DNA from: Brasenia schreberi
Taxonomy: Eukaryota > Streptophyta > Magnoliopsida > Nymphaeales > Cabombaceae
Assembly: GCA_036023115.1 (NCBI GenBank)
Contig: JAYKKT010000079.1
Span: 16,207,501-16,271,500, forward strand
Length of the DNA: 64,000 nucleotides
Direction of reading: 5' to 3'
Shown piece by piece: positions 25,201 through 35,136 of this stretch. Under the pieces are notes generated by a model. It was not told the DNA's origin, searched no databases, and saw nothing but the letters and a program-made list of their open reading frames with translations. Numbering within the stretch: position 1 is the first letter of the stretch; the number at the start of each line of letters is the position of its first letter. The position numbers and the translations under genes are program-made.

Positions 25201-25657
25201 CATCTCTCATCTTTGTGGATGTTCGGTTCATCTAAAATACCATTCATATACCAGAAACTGAACTAGCATACTGAGTTATTAAAATCCAAAAAGTAGTTAT
25301 CTATATTACATTCAAATTACGTGATCGATCGTCATCTAACGCAACAAAAAGAAGATATTTGTTCAAGGGGACGCCATATTTTCAAAAGTGATGTTCTTTT
25401 ACTACAGCCACCAAAATAAAACGCTGCATCATCACAACCTAACGCATTTTCCAGGAGGGCGGGTACTAAAAATGAATCCAAGAGAAATCGTACCAAGTGG
25501 AAAAGAACTTGATCAACTGCGCAATCATAAACGCCACAATAGATGAGAAAAGCGGCGACCTGAAAAGGCCAGACGCAGAACTGATTGCCGGCTCCTCCGT
25601 TGAAGAAGAAGAAGAAGGCAAGACGGTGGTGCGGAGAATATGTTCCATCTCCATCAT
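10235..25657 (-). CDS. Divergent PAP2 family protein (DUF212; acid phosphatase/vanadium-dependent haloperoxidase-related), 3' end missing
   Basis: Four exons join in frame on the minus strand: 25657-25494 (ATG at 25657-25655, phase 2 end), 21429-21273, 10696-10646 and 10327-10235. All introns are GT-AG. Together they give 155 residues. Exon 1 encodes a Ser-rich start and a hydrophobic segment ending IKFFSTW. Exon 2 encodes [20 protein letters not shown] followed by [13 protein letters not shown], the family signature, and a second hydrophobic segment. Exon 3 encodes [11 protein letters not shown]. Exon 4 encodes [15 protein letters not shown] and ends LGHTPLQ. Plant members are about 170-175 residues with a short hydrophobic last exon, which I could not find and infer lies left of the window. 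Exon 3 reads VMHDAFG where members I know have VMYDASG. Members are small membrane proteins whose biochemical activity is not settled. Intron 1 (about 4.1 kb) and intron 2 (about 10.6 kb) are filled with transposons; intron 3 is 318 bp. Confidence 0.88.
10941..13145 (+). mobile_element. Probable solo LTR split by a LINE insertion (intron 2 of the PAP2-like gene)
   Basis: With the LINE (11156-13042) and one copy of its target duplication removed, the flanking pieces form about 300 bp running TGTTGGAG...GACAACA. It is preceded by a purine-rich tract (aagggaggtat) like that before a 3' LTR. No interior is attached: the exon at 10646-10696 lies only 245 bp upstream. No 5-bp target duplication was found (ggtat against ttgtt), so the call rests on end structure alone. 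Confidence 0.4.
11156..13042 (-). mobile_element. RTE-type LINE copy 2, 5'-truncated
   Basis: Flanked by a perfect 15-bp target duplication (aagccctctctccaa at 11141-11155 and 13043-13057). The 3' TTG-type tail is on the left, so it reads on the minus strand. The 12962-12312 frame covers the linker and N-terminal RT (contains [13 protein letters not shown] and [16 protein letters not shown]). The 12334-12056 frame continues with [12 protein letters not shown] and GLHQ. The FADD region has decayed to a stop-containing frame. A short tandem duplication of the coding sequence (GDVTHRIN twice) lies at about 11680-11730. Non-functional. Confidence 0.9.
13146..13647. other. Intron 2 sequence of the PAP2-like gene
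   Basis: No coding sequence or recognisable repeat ends seen between the solo LTR and the next LTR element. Confidence 0.4.
13648..13862 (+). repeat. 5' LTR of the pol-less LTR element
   Basis: 215 bp, TG...CA, followed at once by the primer-binding site at 13863. Shares start, middle (gttgggtacctt / cattgggtactct) and end with the 3' LTR, but the two have diverged and differ by indels. Confidence 0.85.
14133..14440 (+). pseudogene. Captured glycine-rich RNA-binding protein (RRM) fragment inside the LTR element
   Basis: Starting at the ATG at 14133 the sequence reads MVEYQF, then after a one-base frame slip [20 protein letters not shown], then [19 protein letters not shown]. Plant glycine-rich RNA-binding proteins begin with a short peptide ending EYRCFVGGLAW and continue with the RRM core around SKIINDRETGRSRGFGF, so the match is collinear from the start codon. 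The RNP2 position is damaged (CFVGGL became QF/VDGL) and RNP1 has decayed. About 14395-14435 reads [11 protein letters not shown], which may be a relic of the Gly-rich tail. It lies about 270 bp inside the primer-binding site, so the element appears to have carried it. It is a dead remnant. Confidence 0.68.
14441..17840 (+). other. Non-pol interior of the LTR element with one unassigned ORF
   Basis: No retrotransposon protein domain was recognised. Up to about 15300 base composition is mixed; 15700-17100 is T-rich and intron-like. A 121-codon plus-strand frame at 17098-17463 (contains [19 protein letters not shown]) matches no family I know and may or may not be coding. A ~45-bp phrase around 'gttattgatgtactccaca' is repeated at about 17465 and 17512. 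The interior ends with the purine tract at 17833-17840. Confidence 0.5.
17841..21076 (+). repeat. 3' LTR of the pol-less LTR element, split by a LINE
   Basis: Left part 17841-17910, right part about 20854-21076. The LINE at 17911-20853 separates them and duplicates about 19 bp of LTR. It ends ataaca, then the ataat target duplication. Confidence 0.82.
17911..20853 (+). mobile_element. RTE-type LINE copy 3, nearly full length, decayed
   Basis: Imperfect 19-20 bp target duplication (tacctttttttctttcttac at 17891-17910; taccttttttctttttgac at 20854-20872). It begins at the family 5' terminus (aactccccctatgtaaggga) and ends in TTG repeats. After the 5' UTR come endonuclease remnants (about 18250-18720, including LITYKS- and TQIDYF-like sequence), the basic linker (18900-19300) and RT in three broken frames. 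These are 19483-19803 ([26 protein letters not shown]), 19810-20091 ([21 protein letters not shown]) and 20146-20337. The endonuclease catalytic half is largely deleted. The C-terminal DNA is partly duplicated near 20640-20710. Confidence 0.9.
21871..22322 (-). mobile_element. RTE-type LINE copy 4, short 5'-truncated (intron 1 of the PAP2-like gene)
   Basis: Only the C-terminal ~140 codons and 3' UTR remain (frame 22337-21903, containing [20 protein letters not shown]). The TTG-repeat tail abuts the left flank. Flanks are an imperfect target duplication: agttgatcttctcccccatt (21851-21870) and agttgatctccccatt (22323-22338). Confidence 0.9.
22339..25493. other. Rest of intron 1 of the PAP2-like gene
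   Basis: No exon, RNA gene or complete transposon recognised. Around 22790-22880 there is a cluster of inverted and direct AGCTGTT-type motifs that may be an LTR scrap. The rest is ordinary A+T-rich intron sequence. Confidence 0.45.
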
Positions 25658-26202
25658 CAGTTTCTCCGTCTACCCACAACCCCTTGTCCCTCTCTATCTC
25701 AAAACTCAAGCTATTGACGCCCCTCTTTTCGTAAGAAATAGGACAGACGGAAGAGAGCTAAGGAACAACTCTTCCATCAACACCAACGAATGATTTGCGT
25801 CTCAATTTGGAGAGAGAGAGAGATGAATATCCCTTGCTTGTCCGGTTGCATAGGGAATATGCTGCTGTTGTCGTTGATGCAACCATTCTTTTCGATTCAA
25901 GAACTTGAGAGACGTGCACTCGAAGCGTCGCTGACTCTAACTGGAAGCCACAAATTTTCAACTTCAACCGCCAACTTAAGAAAAATTTACCGAATGGTCC
26001 CCTCCAAAGCTAAATTCTTCGTTTAGCCACCACATTATGGAGACACTTCACGGACTGCCGCTCTTTTTACATGATATTTTACTTCATTTACCTATTCTTT
26101 TACCTTTTATATTTTGAAAAGCCAGGGTTAGCAGCCATGAGGGGTTATGATTCTCCTGGTAGAGGGTCAGCTAGAAAAAGACTTTTAAGTTGAAGGTCTT
26201 GC
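25658..26202. other. Upstream region of the PAP2-like gene (5' UTR/promoter by position)
   Basis: Lies just upstream, in minus-strand sense, of the ATG at 25657. It includes a short GA tract at about 25810-25823. No TATA box is clear enough to place. Confidence 0.35.
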
Positions 26203-26532
26203 TAGACCTGTTCGGTTCCATCAGAACCCGGAACACAATCAAACAAGCTCCCTTGATTTTGAGTTCCAGTTTCAGTTTCACCCAGTCTTACAATGGTTTT
26301 TGGTTCAGATTAAATTTGAAAATCTAGGAAACAAAAGTAGAATTTTGAAATTGGGAGAAGAAACGACTTGAAACCACTAGTTATGGATCGTTGTTTTTGG
26401 TTGTAGTTTGATTTTCTTATGTTAGAACCGAACCTTTGGTTTTGATTCTCTTCGTCCCGGTTTTGATCAACTACTGAAGCAATTTGAGTCTTGTTCAACC
26501 ATTCGAGCCGGGTTCAAAACCAGCCATCTCTA
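26203..26532. mobile_element. hAT-like MITE
   Basis: About 330 bp with weakly matched terminal inverted repeats: left TAGACCTG..., right end reverse-complemented TAGAGATGGC..., a start common in plant hAT MITEs. Flanks give a perfect 8-bp repeat gtcttgct (26196-26203 and 26534-26541), or 7 of 8 if the leading T is counted in the element. Its interior is rich in 'ggttcggttcc'-type sequence. No coding sequence. Confidence 0.6.
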
Positions 26533-26589
26533 AGTCTTGCTTGTATCGTTCATTTTGAAATGATTCAATTATTCTCCAATACATTTCTT

Positions 26590-26905
26590 GATGATGAGAT
26601 GCATGAACGATCAAATAAGATAAAATTGTATATATAATGAGGTTATTAAAAATAAATTAGAAATGGTAAAATAGATGATAAAATGAGAGAAAACCATTTA
26701 AGATAGTTTGGACACATAGAAAAACGACCGAAAGAAGTTGTCGTAAGAAGATATAAGAAACTAGATTGTGGGAATATTAAAAAAGAAAAGTGAAAGAGAA
26801 CAAAAAGTGAAACAATAAAGAATGTACATGATTAAGTTCTATGAAAACAAAGAATCCATATAGTTGATCCCCATAGTATGAGAAAAGACTTAGATGTTGT
26901 TGTTG
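26590..26905 (+). mobile_element. RTE-type LINE remnant, copy 5
   Basis: A heavily decayed 3' fragment: it keeps the order of the family C-terminal coding region (gaggttattaaaaataaatt..., gtttggacacatagaaaaac...) and the 3' end (agtatgagaaaagacttag plus TTG repeats). A 21-bp imperfect target duplication, 19 of 21 identical, flanks it at 26569-26589 and 26906-26926. It sits immediately beside the MITE. Confidence 0.8.
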
Positions 26906-26926
26906 TTATCCTCCAACACATTTCTT

Positions 26927-28809
26927 ATTAAGGGATTGAACATTGTTTCTTATTCCTCAAATAAACATTCTTTGAAGGTTGAGTCAATTTTAGGTGTCCT
27001 TTAATCTCATTTTTAATTCTTCCTTTTCTTTTTACCTTGCCTAAAAGATATTGGACTTCGTTGCTTTCAGCTTGAAGGTTATTTCAGTTGACCCCTTAGT
27101 CAAGAAATCCATGATTACTTGTGCCAGTTCTTGTACTTTGGTAAGTAGAACAAGAATTCAAAGCAAGCTAAGAGAGGAAAACTGTGTGATTTGTGCCACA
27201 ACTTTTGGGTGGTTAAGTGAAAATTATAGCACCCTGTAGGCGACTCATGAATTGTATGTCAATCATCGAACAATTTTGAGATATTTCCCTTGGTCAAACC
27301 AAATAGTCTTTGTCGCTGCCAAATTCCCCTCCCTCTCTCCCCCCTCAATGCCTCAGGGTGCGACTTCGTGATAGGGTTGTGTTCGTATTGTTTCATTTCG
27401 TGTTCGTGGAAAGCAGGTCAAGTACAAAGCAACATTTTTTACGTGTCACAGCGTTTGTAACAATGGGGAGGCTGAAGCCGGTACGATCGAAAACCGGAGT
27501 CTATGAATTCCGTTAATGCAAGAGATCTTTCAATGGCTGGTCTTAAGTCCGAATAGAAGAGGAGGATTGCGTTAGGTAGTTGTCATGTTTTAAGAGATGT
27601 ATCGTTTTGAGCATAAATAAATACAATCTCATTCAAATTTCGAAATTAATCATGCTTGAGTGAGAATAATTAACCTAGAAAGTTTTCGTGTTGTACCCTC
27701 TAACTAACACCACTAAGTATAGAAAAGACTTAGGTAAGATAATTATGATAAATACGGATTTGTCTTCCATAAAAGAAAAAACAATACGGGGTGTTATCTT
27801 GATCCTCGTGACATGTCTAAATTATTACCCTCTAATCGTTAAGCATAACCAAACGATGAGAGATGTAGAATGCCTTTGTTTCTTTTTCCTTTTCTTTATT
27901 CGTTTGGGAACCAGGTCTAAAATGAGTTTCTTTTTAAGAGATTTGGATCTATGGATGGCAAATAGGATCACTGGGTCTGGTTTGCGAGGGTCACTTTAGG
28001 TGCAGGTCAAAAACAGGTTGACCTAGAACCCACTAATCTTTCGTTCCGGCTAGTTTATAGACCCGAACACAACCCTGTTCAGGTCCGGATTGAGCCAGCT
28101 ACAACCCCATACATATATAACAAATTATGTATAGGACCTGAAGCATATTATACATATAAACATATAGTTATATGTATATAAACATATATACAACTATAGG
28201 CATATAGTAGATATACGTAATATGTCTCATACAAATGTGTATGTATGCATCTATGTAGTACTTATGTATAAAAGGTATAGCACATTATATACATTTGGGT
28301 TTTGGTTCAGCCATACAGGTCAGGACACGGTTTTACATGTCAGGTTCGGGTTGTGTTGTCGTGCCAGTTCTAAAAATGCCACCCCACATAACTAGTGAGC
28401 ATGGTGAGGTTTCTTTTCTTGCTGGAAACGAAGGTGATATTCCTCTCGCCCAACTAAATCCTCTTTGAAGTGCATAATCAACTAATCGTTCCCTTTTCTT
28501 TCTACTTCCACCTCTTCATACTATGGAGGCGGTGAAGACAAATGTTCCTTCACTGCGCCGGGTATAAAGGAGAAGATTACTTGTTCTTTTTTTGTATCAA
28601 TGGATTGCTTGAACTATTTAAAAACAATTGCAAATGGCTTTAGAAGCCAACAAATCAGCAAACTGAGAATATCCCGTACAGAAAATAAGTTTCTGTAAAA
28701 ATTAGAGTTACATATTCTTCTCCAAATCTGTTCTGTTCAGTCCCTTCAAACACCTTATTTCTCGCATTCCAAATTTTTCACAAGAAGTTGTTGTTAAAGC
28801 CGTTGATTT
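26927..28809. other. Gene-free region left of the minus-strand Copia element
   Basis: No gene seen. Around 27555-27590 and 27705-27730 there are phrases resembling the LINE 5' UTR and 3' end (agtccgaatagaagaggagg; taagtatagaaaagacttag), too decayed to call. At about 27955-28375 there are inward-facing 'GGATGGCAAAT' and 'ATGCCACCCC' ends like a hAT MITE, but no target duplication was found. Confidence 0.4.
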
Positions 28810-29281
28810 TGTTGGGGCAGTCGATGATCTCCAAAGCCGTCTGCCACTGCTCGGTTCGGTTGTGCACAACGGATGCCGACTGCTTGCATTGGTTTTGCTT
28901 TCTGCTTTCTTTCTTTCTCTATGTTTTCTTTAGAGAATGCAATAGAAATGTGTATGTAGTTTTGGGGTTACCGGCAGAGGGTTTTCTCATAAGGCGTAAA
29001 AATCAGAGTATATCTCATCTATTTCAAGTTATGTAAACTCTGTATTTATACATGGCTTTCTGTCTTCCGCGTTTACCGTTCTGAGTTTTCCCTTTTAACA
29101 GCTATATTTGCTTTTATCCGGGAGATACGTGTGTTTTACTTTTAAAAAACAAAAATCGGTTTTTATGAATGTTTAAGTTTCGAAAAATACGATCTCATGA
29201 AATCCGAGAAGAAGACCCTTCTTCCCGTATTTCATGGTCGTTGTTAGCAATGAGGCCGAGAGTCGCTATCCACTACTTACA
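28810..29281 (-). repeat. 3' LTR of the minus-strand Copia element
   Basis: Matches the LTRs at 34664-35136, 35908-36383 and 37155-37630 from end to end; homology stops exactly at tgttggggcag on the left and cttaca on the right, which fixes the LTR boundaries. Confidence 0.85.
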
Positions 29282-29472
29282 TCTCCTACTTTGCTATTAG
29301 AGCCAATCTTTTTTATACACAGTTTTCCTCCCACTACTTTAGGGTTTACCAAGTTGTATCATATTTCCTTGTTGTAACTAAATTGCAACATATATCTGTT
29401 ATGCAGTTTTTCCACAAGCAACGTGTTTTTCCAGCATAACTCTCAACAAATTATATTTTTTACACTTATACA

Positions 29473-32220
29473 CTAATATCTCAACCCCATATGGGTTACA
29501 TGTTTAGTAAACAATTCTTCTAAGATGCCTTTTGTTAAGGGATCAACCAACATATCAATACTTGGCATATAACATATTGTTATTTCATTTCTTTTGAGCT
29601 TATCATGAACATAGTGATATTGTAATTGTTGCACTATCAAAAAGGCATCTTAGAAAATAGTGCACTATCAAAAGGGATCAACCAACATTTCAATACTTGG
29701 CATATAACATATATAACTTCAGGACAAAAGTTATATGCTTGCTTCATGAGTTATCAACTCCACTCTTAATAAGAGTAATTGTTGCACTATTGTTACAATA
29801 TATAACAACTGGCTCATTGGCTATATCCAGCTTCAAATCACGTATGAAGCAGCTTATCCAAACGGCACTAGTAGCAGTTATACTACAAGCAACTACTCAA
29901 CCTCTTGTGTATGCAATGCTATACAATATTATTTCTTCTATACCCAAGAAACTTCACTACCTCCAAATAAGAATATTTGTCCCGAAGTTTATTTATTGTC
30001 ATCTTTGCTCCCATCAAAGTTAGCATGTGAGTATCTTATCACTTTCAGTTCATCTACTTGAAAACAAAGTTTCAAGTCTTTTGTTCCTTTAAGATATCTC
30101 AGAATCCTTTTCACAACTATCCAATGTTGTCATCCAGAATTACTTTCATATCTACTTACAACACCAACACTAAAGTTGATATTAGGTCTTGTGTATAACA
30201 TAGCATACATAAGGTTCCCCACAGCTTGTGCATGAGAATCATTGGGCTTATCGTCTCCTTCACCAAGACAATCAGTCTTTCTCAATTTAACCCCTTTTGC
30301 AATAGGTATATATGCATACTTGCATTCACCTATTTTGAACTTCTTGAGGATATAATCAATATATCTCTCCTGACTTAAGCATAGAAGTTTTAATTCTCTA
30401 TCTCGAAAAATCTTTGTACCCAAGATATATGATGCTTCCCCCATATCTTTTATTTTGAACCTTGAGTTTAACCATGACTTGGTTTTGACAATCATCTCAT
30501 TATCATTTCCAGTCAACAATATGTCATCTACATATAAAGATAAGATGACAAAGTGGTTCCCACTATTACATACATATACGCAGTGATCAAGTTTATTAGC
30601 CATAAACCCAAGTTCAACTATGACAATTTAAAAAGTCAAATACCATTGGTGATGTGACTGTTTTAGGCCATATATGGATTTTCTCAACCTATATACTTTA
30701 TCTTCTTTGACCTTCAATTTTATATCCTTCGAGCTGCTACGTATATATGATTCATCTAAATCTTTGTTTAGAAAAGTAGTTTTTACATCTAACTGATGTA
30801 AATCCAAATCATAATATGTTGATATAGCCAGGATTATTCTAATGGATGCAAATTTCACAACTGAGAAATAAGTCTCAACATAATCTATTTCATTTTTTTG
30901 TGAAAAACCTTTTATAACCAACCTCACTTTAAACTTGTCGATCGCACAATCGACCTTATATTTCTTTTTGAGAACCCATTTACAACCTATGGCTTTACTT
31001 CTTCTTGGCAAATCAACCAAGTCCTAGACTTCGTTTTTCTCAATGGATTCAATTTCTTCATCCATGGCTTTTTTCCAGTTTGACAATTCAGATGAGTCAA
31101 TAGTATGTTGATAAGTCAAGTTATCAGTTAGCTCATCTAAATCTACTGAATTACACACTTTCTACGTAAGGTACGTATGATAATCCTTCGAGTAGAACAG
31201 TGTGACCCTAAGCCTTTTGTATCAACTTAAAGATTTGGTTTTTTCAGGAAGCTCATCAATAGGTTCAAAAGATAATTGATCTATACTTTCGACATAATCA
31301 TCATCATTCTCAAGGATGTCATTCTTAGTTTCTTCTAAAAATTTTGCATCCCTGCTTTCTATAATTTATGGTCCTTATGATAAAACTGATAGTCTTTAGA
31401 TCTTTTAGGATATCCGATAAATATGCATCTTAAGGACCTACTATCTAGCTTATCTCTAAACTGGTCAAAGATCTTTATATGAGCAACATATCCCCACCTC
31501 CTAAAATGACCTAGGTTTGGTTTTCTTTCAAACCACATCTCGTATCATATAGAGAATATAGTTTTACATGATACTCTATTGAGTATATACACAACTGTAC
31601 TTATTGTTTGTCCCTAAAATATCTTTGGTAGATAGGCATCGATTAACATTGACCTTATCATATTCAGTAAGGTCCTATTATATCTCTCTACTACACAATT
31701 CTGTTGAGGTGTCTTGTGCATCATATTTTATTTTGCAATACCAAAGTCTTTGCAGAATTCCAAAAATGATGCTGAGGTATATTCTCCACCTCTATTTGAT
31801 CTTAAGACTTTGATTGTATGCCTCAATTAGTTCTCTATTTCTTGCTTATATTCTTTAAATACTTCAAGTGCCTCAAATTTATGTGATAAGAGATCAAATT
31901 TATGTGATAAGAGATATATATAAGTATATCTCAAGTAATCGTCAATAAAGGTTATGAAATAAACCTTTTCTTGATGTGTTCTTACTCTAAATGGTCCACA
32001 TAAATTTGCATGAATTATTTTTAATATGGTTGTTGTCCTAATTACCTCTTCGAGAATTAATTTTCTAGTCATTTTTTCTTATATACAGGCATCACACTTA
32101 TTAAAAGTGTTATCATTAAAATTGAGCAGTAAGTCAAAGTTGATTAATTTCCTCAACTTCTTTAGACTTATATGTCCCAATCTTTTATGCCACACATTCA
32201 CATCAATCACATAGGTACTC
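29473..32220 (-). pseudogene. Copia pol remnant: integrase, reverse transcriptase, RNase H
   Basis: Minus-strand order is integrase core (32072-31827: FITFIDDYLRYTYIYLLSHK), RT N-terminal half (31020-30628: IGCKWVLKKK, LDVKTTFLNKDLDE, SIYGLKQSHHQWY), RT C-terminal half with the active site (30603-30130: LSLYVDDILLTGND) and an RNase H C-terminus near 29640-29473 ending MGLRY and a stop. The RT lysine/aspartate motif reads LDVKTTFLN where family members have LDVKTAFLNG. Stops and frameshifts break it into at least four pieces. There is a 20-bp-scale tandem repeat at about 31870-31910 and a small inverted duplication at 29520-29690. Confidence 0.85.
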
Positions 32221-32610
32221 TCAATATAAATAGCATAAAGAATCACAAAAAATTAGCCAGACACCTAAATGCAATATTCACAAGTTCTAAGTATTAAACA
32301 GTAAATATATCATGAGTATGTACTGTAAATTATTTAATCGACAAGTATCATTTTGGAAATACTGTAAAAACTGGGGATTTTATATTACCAGGCATCATTC
32401 TACAGTTTATTTAACCTACATGTACTATTTTGGAAAAACTGTAAAAACCAGGACTAAATGTGAAAAATCACAGTTTACGGCATTTCACAAAAAGTGCAAG
32501 GCCATTTTTGTACTTTTTAGGGTGGTATAACGGATATTTTGTAAGACAGTCAGGGCTATATCCATAAAATCACCAAAAATACGGGTTCTAAAATTTCTTC
32601 AAATGTTGAG
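32221..32610. other. Non-coding remnant in the Copia element where gag/protease should lie
   Basis: No gag or protease motif was seen. Two diverged ~50-bp copies of a phrase around 'ttttggaaatactgtaaaaac' lie at about 32320-32375 and 32398-32450. Confidence 0.4.
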
Positions 32611-33823
32611 GACAAGTATCAAGTACAACAGAGAAGCAATTTGGATTCATGCCAGGCAGATCTACTATTGAAGCGATTCACCTTTTGAGACGTCTTATAG
32701 AACATTTTAGAGCAAAAAAGAAAGACCTTCACATGATATTTATTGATCTAAAAAAAACTTATGATAGGGTACCGAGGGAGGTTCTTTGGAGAACTTTGGA
32801 AAAAAGAGGTATCCCATTGACATATATTAACCTTATAAGAGACATGTATGATGGTGCAAAAACATGTGTGAGGACTCATGAAGGAACGACAAACTTCTTT
32901 GAAGTTAATATTGGGTTACATCAAGGATCAACTTTAAGTCCATACTTATTTATAATGGTGATGGATGAATTAACAAAACATATTCAAGATGAAGTACCTT
33001 GGTGTATGTTATTTGCAGATGACATTAGATTAGTGGAGGAGTCTAAGGAAAACGTTAATAGAAAATTGGAACTATGGAGAGAAACATTAGAAATCAAAGG
33101 CCTCCGACTTAGTAGAACAAAGAAAGAATATATGGAATGTAAGTTTGATCATTTGGTTACTTCAGAGAACATGAAAATTAAAATTGGCACACATTGCATT
33201 CCCCAAAAGGAAAGTTTTAAATACCTAGGGTCAATTTTTCAGAGCGATGGAAGAATTGATGGAGATGTTACACATAGAATTAATGCTGGTTGGTTAAAAT
33301 GGAGAGGAGCATCAGGTATTCTTTATGATAAGAAGATACCATTAAAGTTAAAAGGTAAATATTATAGAGCAGCAATTAGGCCTGCCATGTTTTATGGTTT
33401 TGAGTGTTGGGCAGTTAATCATCAACATGTACAAAAGATGTCTGTGACAGAAATGAAGATGTTGAGATGGATTGAGTGGTCATACAAGAAAAGACTGTAT
33501 ACATAATGAGGTTATTAGAAACAAATTAGGAGTGGCACCAATAGAGGATAAAATGAGAGAACATCGTTTAAGATGGTTTGGACATATAGAAAGAAGATCA
33601 AAAGAAGAACTTGTAAGAAGGTTAGAAAAACTAAATTTGAAAAGTATTAAAAGAGGTAGAGGACAACCACAAAAGTGTTGGAAAGAAACAATAAAGAATG
33701 ATCTAGCTTATTGGGAGTTAACTGCTAACATGGCACACGATAGGGATCTGTGGAAACAAAGAATCCATGTAGCCGACCCCATCTAGTATGGGAAAAGGCT
33801 TAGTTATTGTCGTTGTTGTTGTT
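32611..33823 (+). mobile_element. RTE-type LINE copy 6, RT almost open
   Basis: 5'-truncated within RT; the first recognisable codons precede ENQFGF-like sequence (here TEKQFGF). A 285-codon frame (32649-33506) holds [35 protein letters not shown] and [12 protein letters not shown]. After one frame slip near 33470 the C-terminal region continues to 33786. The TTG-rich tail ends near 33823. Flanks share only tgttgagg, so the target duplication is short or decayed. It lies head to head against the minus-strand Copia that hosts it. Confidence 0.9.
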
Positions 33824-34244
33824 GAGGGATAAAACACTAAAACTATACCTTGGTCTTTTGTAGTTTCACGAACTATTATGGGTAGAAAAGACTTTTTACA
33901 TTGACAAGGGTACAATTATTATTTTATCTCAAAATATTTGGATATTTTGGTAATTTTGCTCTTTGGTATTCCATAATTTTCATTTCTGTGAAGGGCAAAA
34001 TGATCATTTCATACCTCAAAATCGTTGCCCTAGGCAGTTTTCTGCCTGCGGTTTTGCAAAACCGATGGTTTCGCCACCCATGGTTTTGTAAAATCGTGGG
34101 TTTAAATAATAAGAGAGAGAGAGAAACAAAGAAAGAGAAAGAGATCGAGAGGGAGAGAAAGGTTGGTGGGAGTGGAGGGCGGCCTCTGCTGCCACTTGAC
34201 TGTGGTCGTCACCCTTCCTAGTCCATTTTTTCTCCCGCCTTTTT
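33824..34244. other. Copia 5' leader region, unassigned
   Basis: A+T-rich left part, GA-rich tract at about 34111-34165. No coding sequence recognised on either strand. Confidence 0.4.
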
Positions 34245-34663
34245 TGTCTCAGTCCTTTTCTACCTTCGACGTTTTTTCCCCTCCGGCCTTTCAGCCTCTA
34301 GCATTTTTTTGCCTTCGGCTTTTTAAGCTTTTGGCTCTTTTCAGCCTACGGCCTTTCCTGCCTACGTCTCTTTTATGCCTTGATGTGGCCTCAGACCGCC
34401 TTGGCCTAGCCCCTAGCTGCCTCGGCTTAGCCTCTTACCACCTCGGCATGGCCTTTGGCCGCCTCGACTTGCCTTAGGCCACCTTCTTCAGATGGCTTTC
34501 GGTTGTCTGTCTATGGCCTTTCTCTCTACATTCTATTCAAAAGAAAACTTCATTTATGCCGAAAAACTCTTTTCGGCTTCTCTCTCTAACAATTTTTTTT
34601 TTAATGCAGGACCACATACCTATTTAAGGTTGTCGTAGAGCTCGAACAGGCTTTGATATCAAA

Positions 34664-35136
34664 TGTTGAGGCAGTCGATGATCTCTGAAGTCGTCTACCT
34701 CTGCTCGGTTCGGTTGTGCACAACGAATGTCGACTGTCTGCATTGGTTTTGCTTTCTGCATTCTTTCTTTCTTTGTGTTTCCTATAGAGAATGGAATAGA
34801 AATGTGTATATAGTTTTGGGGTTACCCGCAGACAGTTTTCTCAAAAAAACGTAAAAATCAGATAATCTCTCATCTATTTCGAGTTATATAAACTCTTTAT
34901 TTATACATTGCTTTATGTCTTTCATGTTTACCGCCATGGGTTTTCTCTTTTAACAAACATATTTGCTTTTATCTGGGAGATGCATGTGTTTTACTTTTGA
35001 AAAACAAAAATCGGTTTTTATAAATGTTTAAGTTTCAAAAAATACCATCTCATGAAATCTGTGAAGAGGACCCTTCTTTCCTAATTTCATGGTTGTTGTT
35101 ATCAATGGGGCCGAGAGTGGCCATCCACTACTTAAA
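34664..35136 (-). repeat. 5' LTR, copy A (joined to the Copia interior)
   Basis: 473 bp, ends ttaaa instead of ttaca at its right end. Diverged by several percent from copies B and C. Confidence 0.8.

Larger units (their letters stand above)
28810..35136 (-). mobile_element. Copia LTR retrotransposon on the minus strand, gag missing, with a LINE inserted
   Basis: 3' LTR 28810-29281 and 5' LTR 34664-35136 are homologous throughout (minus sense TGTAAGTAGTGG...CTGCCCCAACA). A primer-binding site for initiator tRNA (minus sense TGATATCAAAGCC) is at 34649-34661. A purine-rich tract (minus sense AAGTAGGAGA) abuts the 3' LTR. Flanking pentamers gattt (28805-28809) and gatct (35137-35141) match at 4 of 5 positions, fitting a target duplication. 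Integrase, RT and RNase H remain, but the stretch between leader and integrase is too short for gag and protease and none were seen. A LINE occupies 32611-33823. The 5' LTR with its surroundings is further amplified to the right. Confidence 0.82.
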
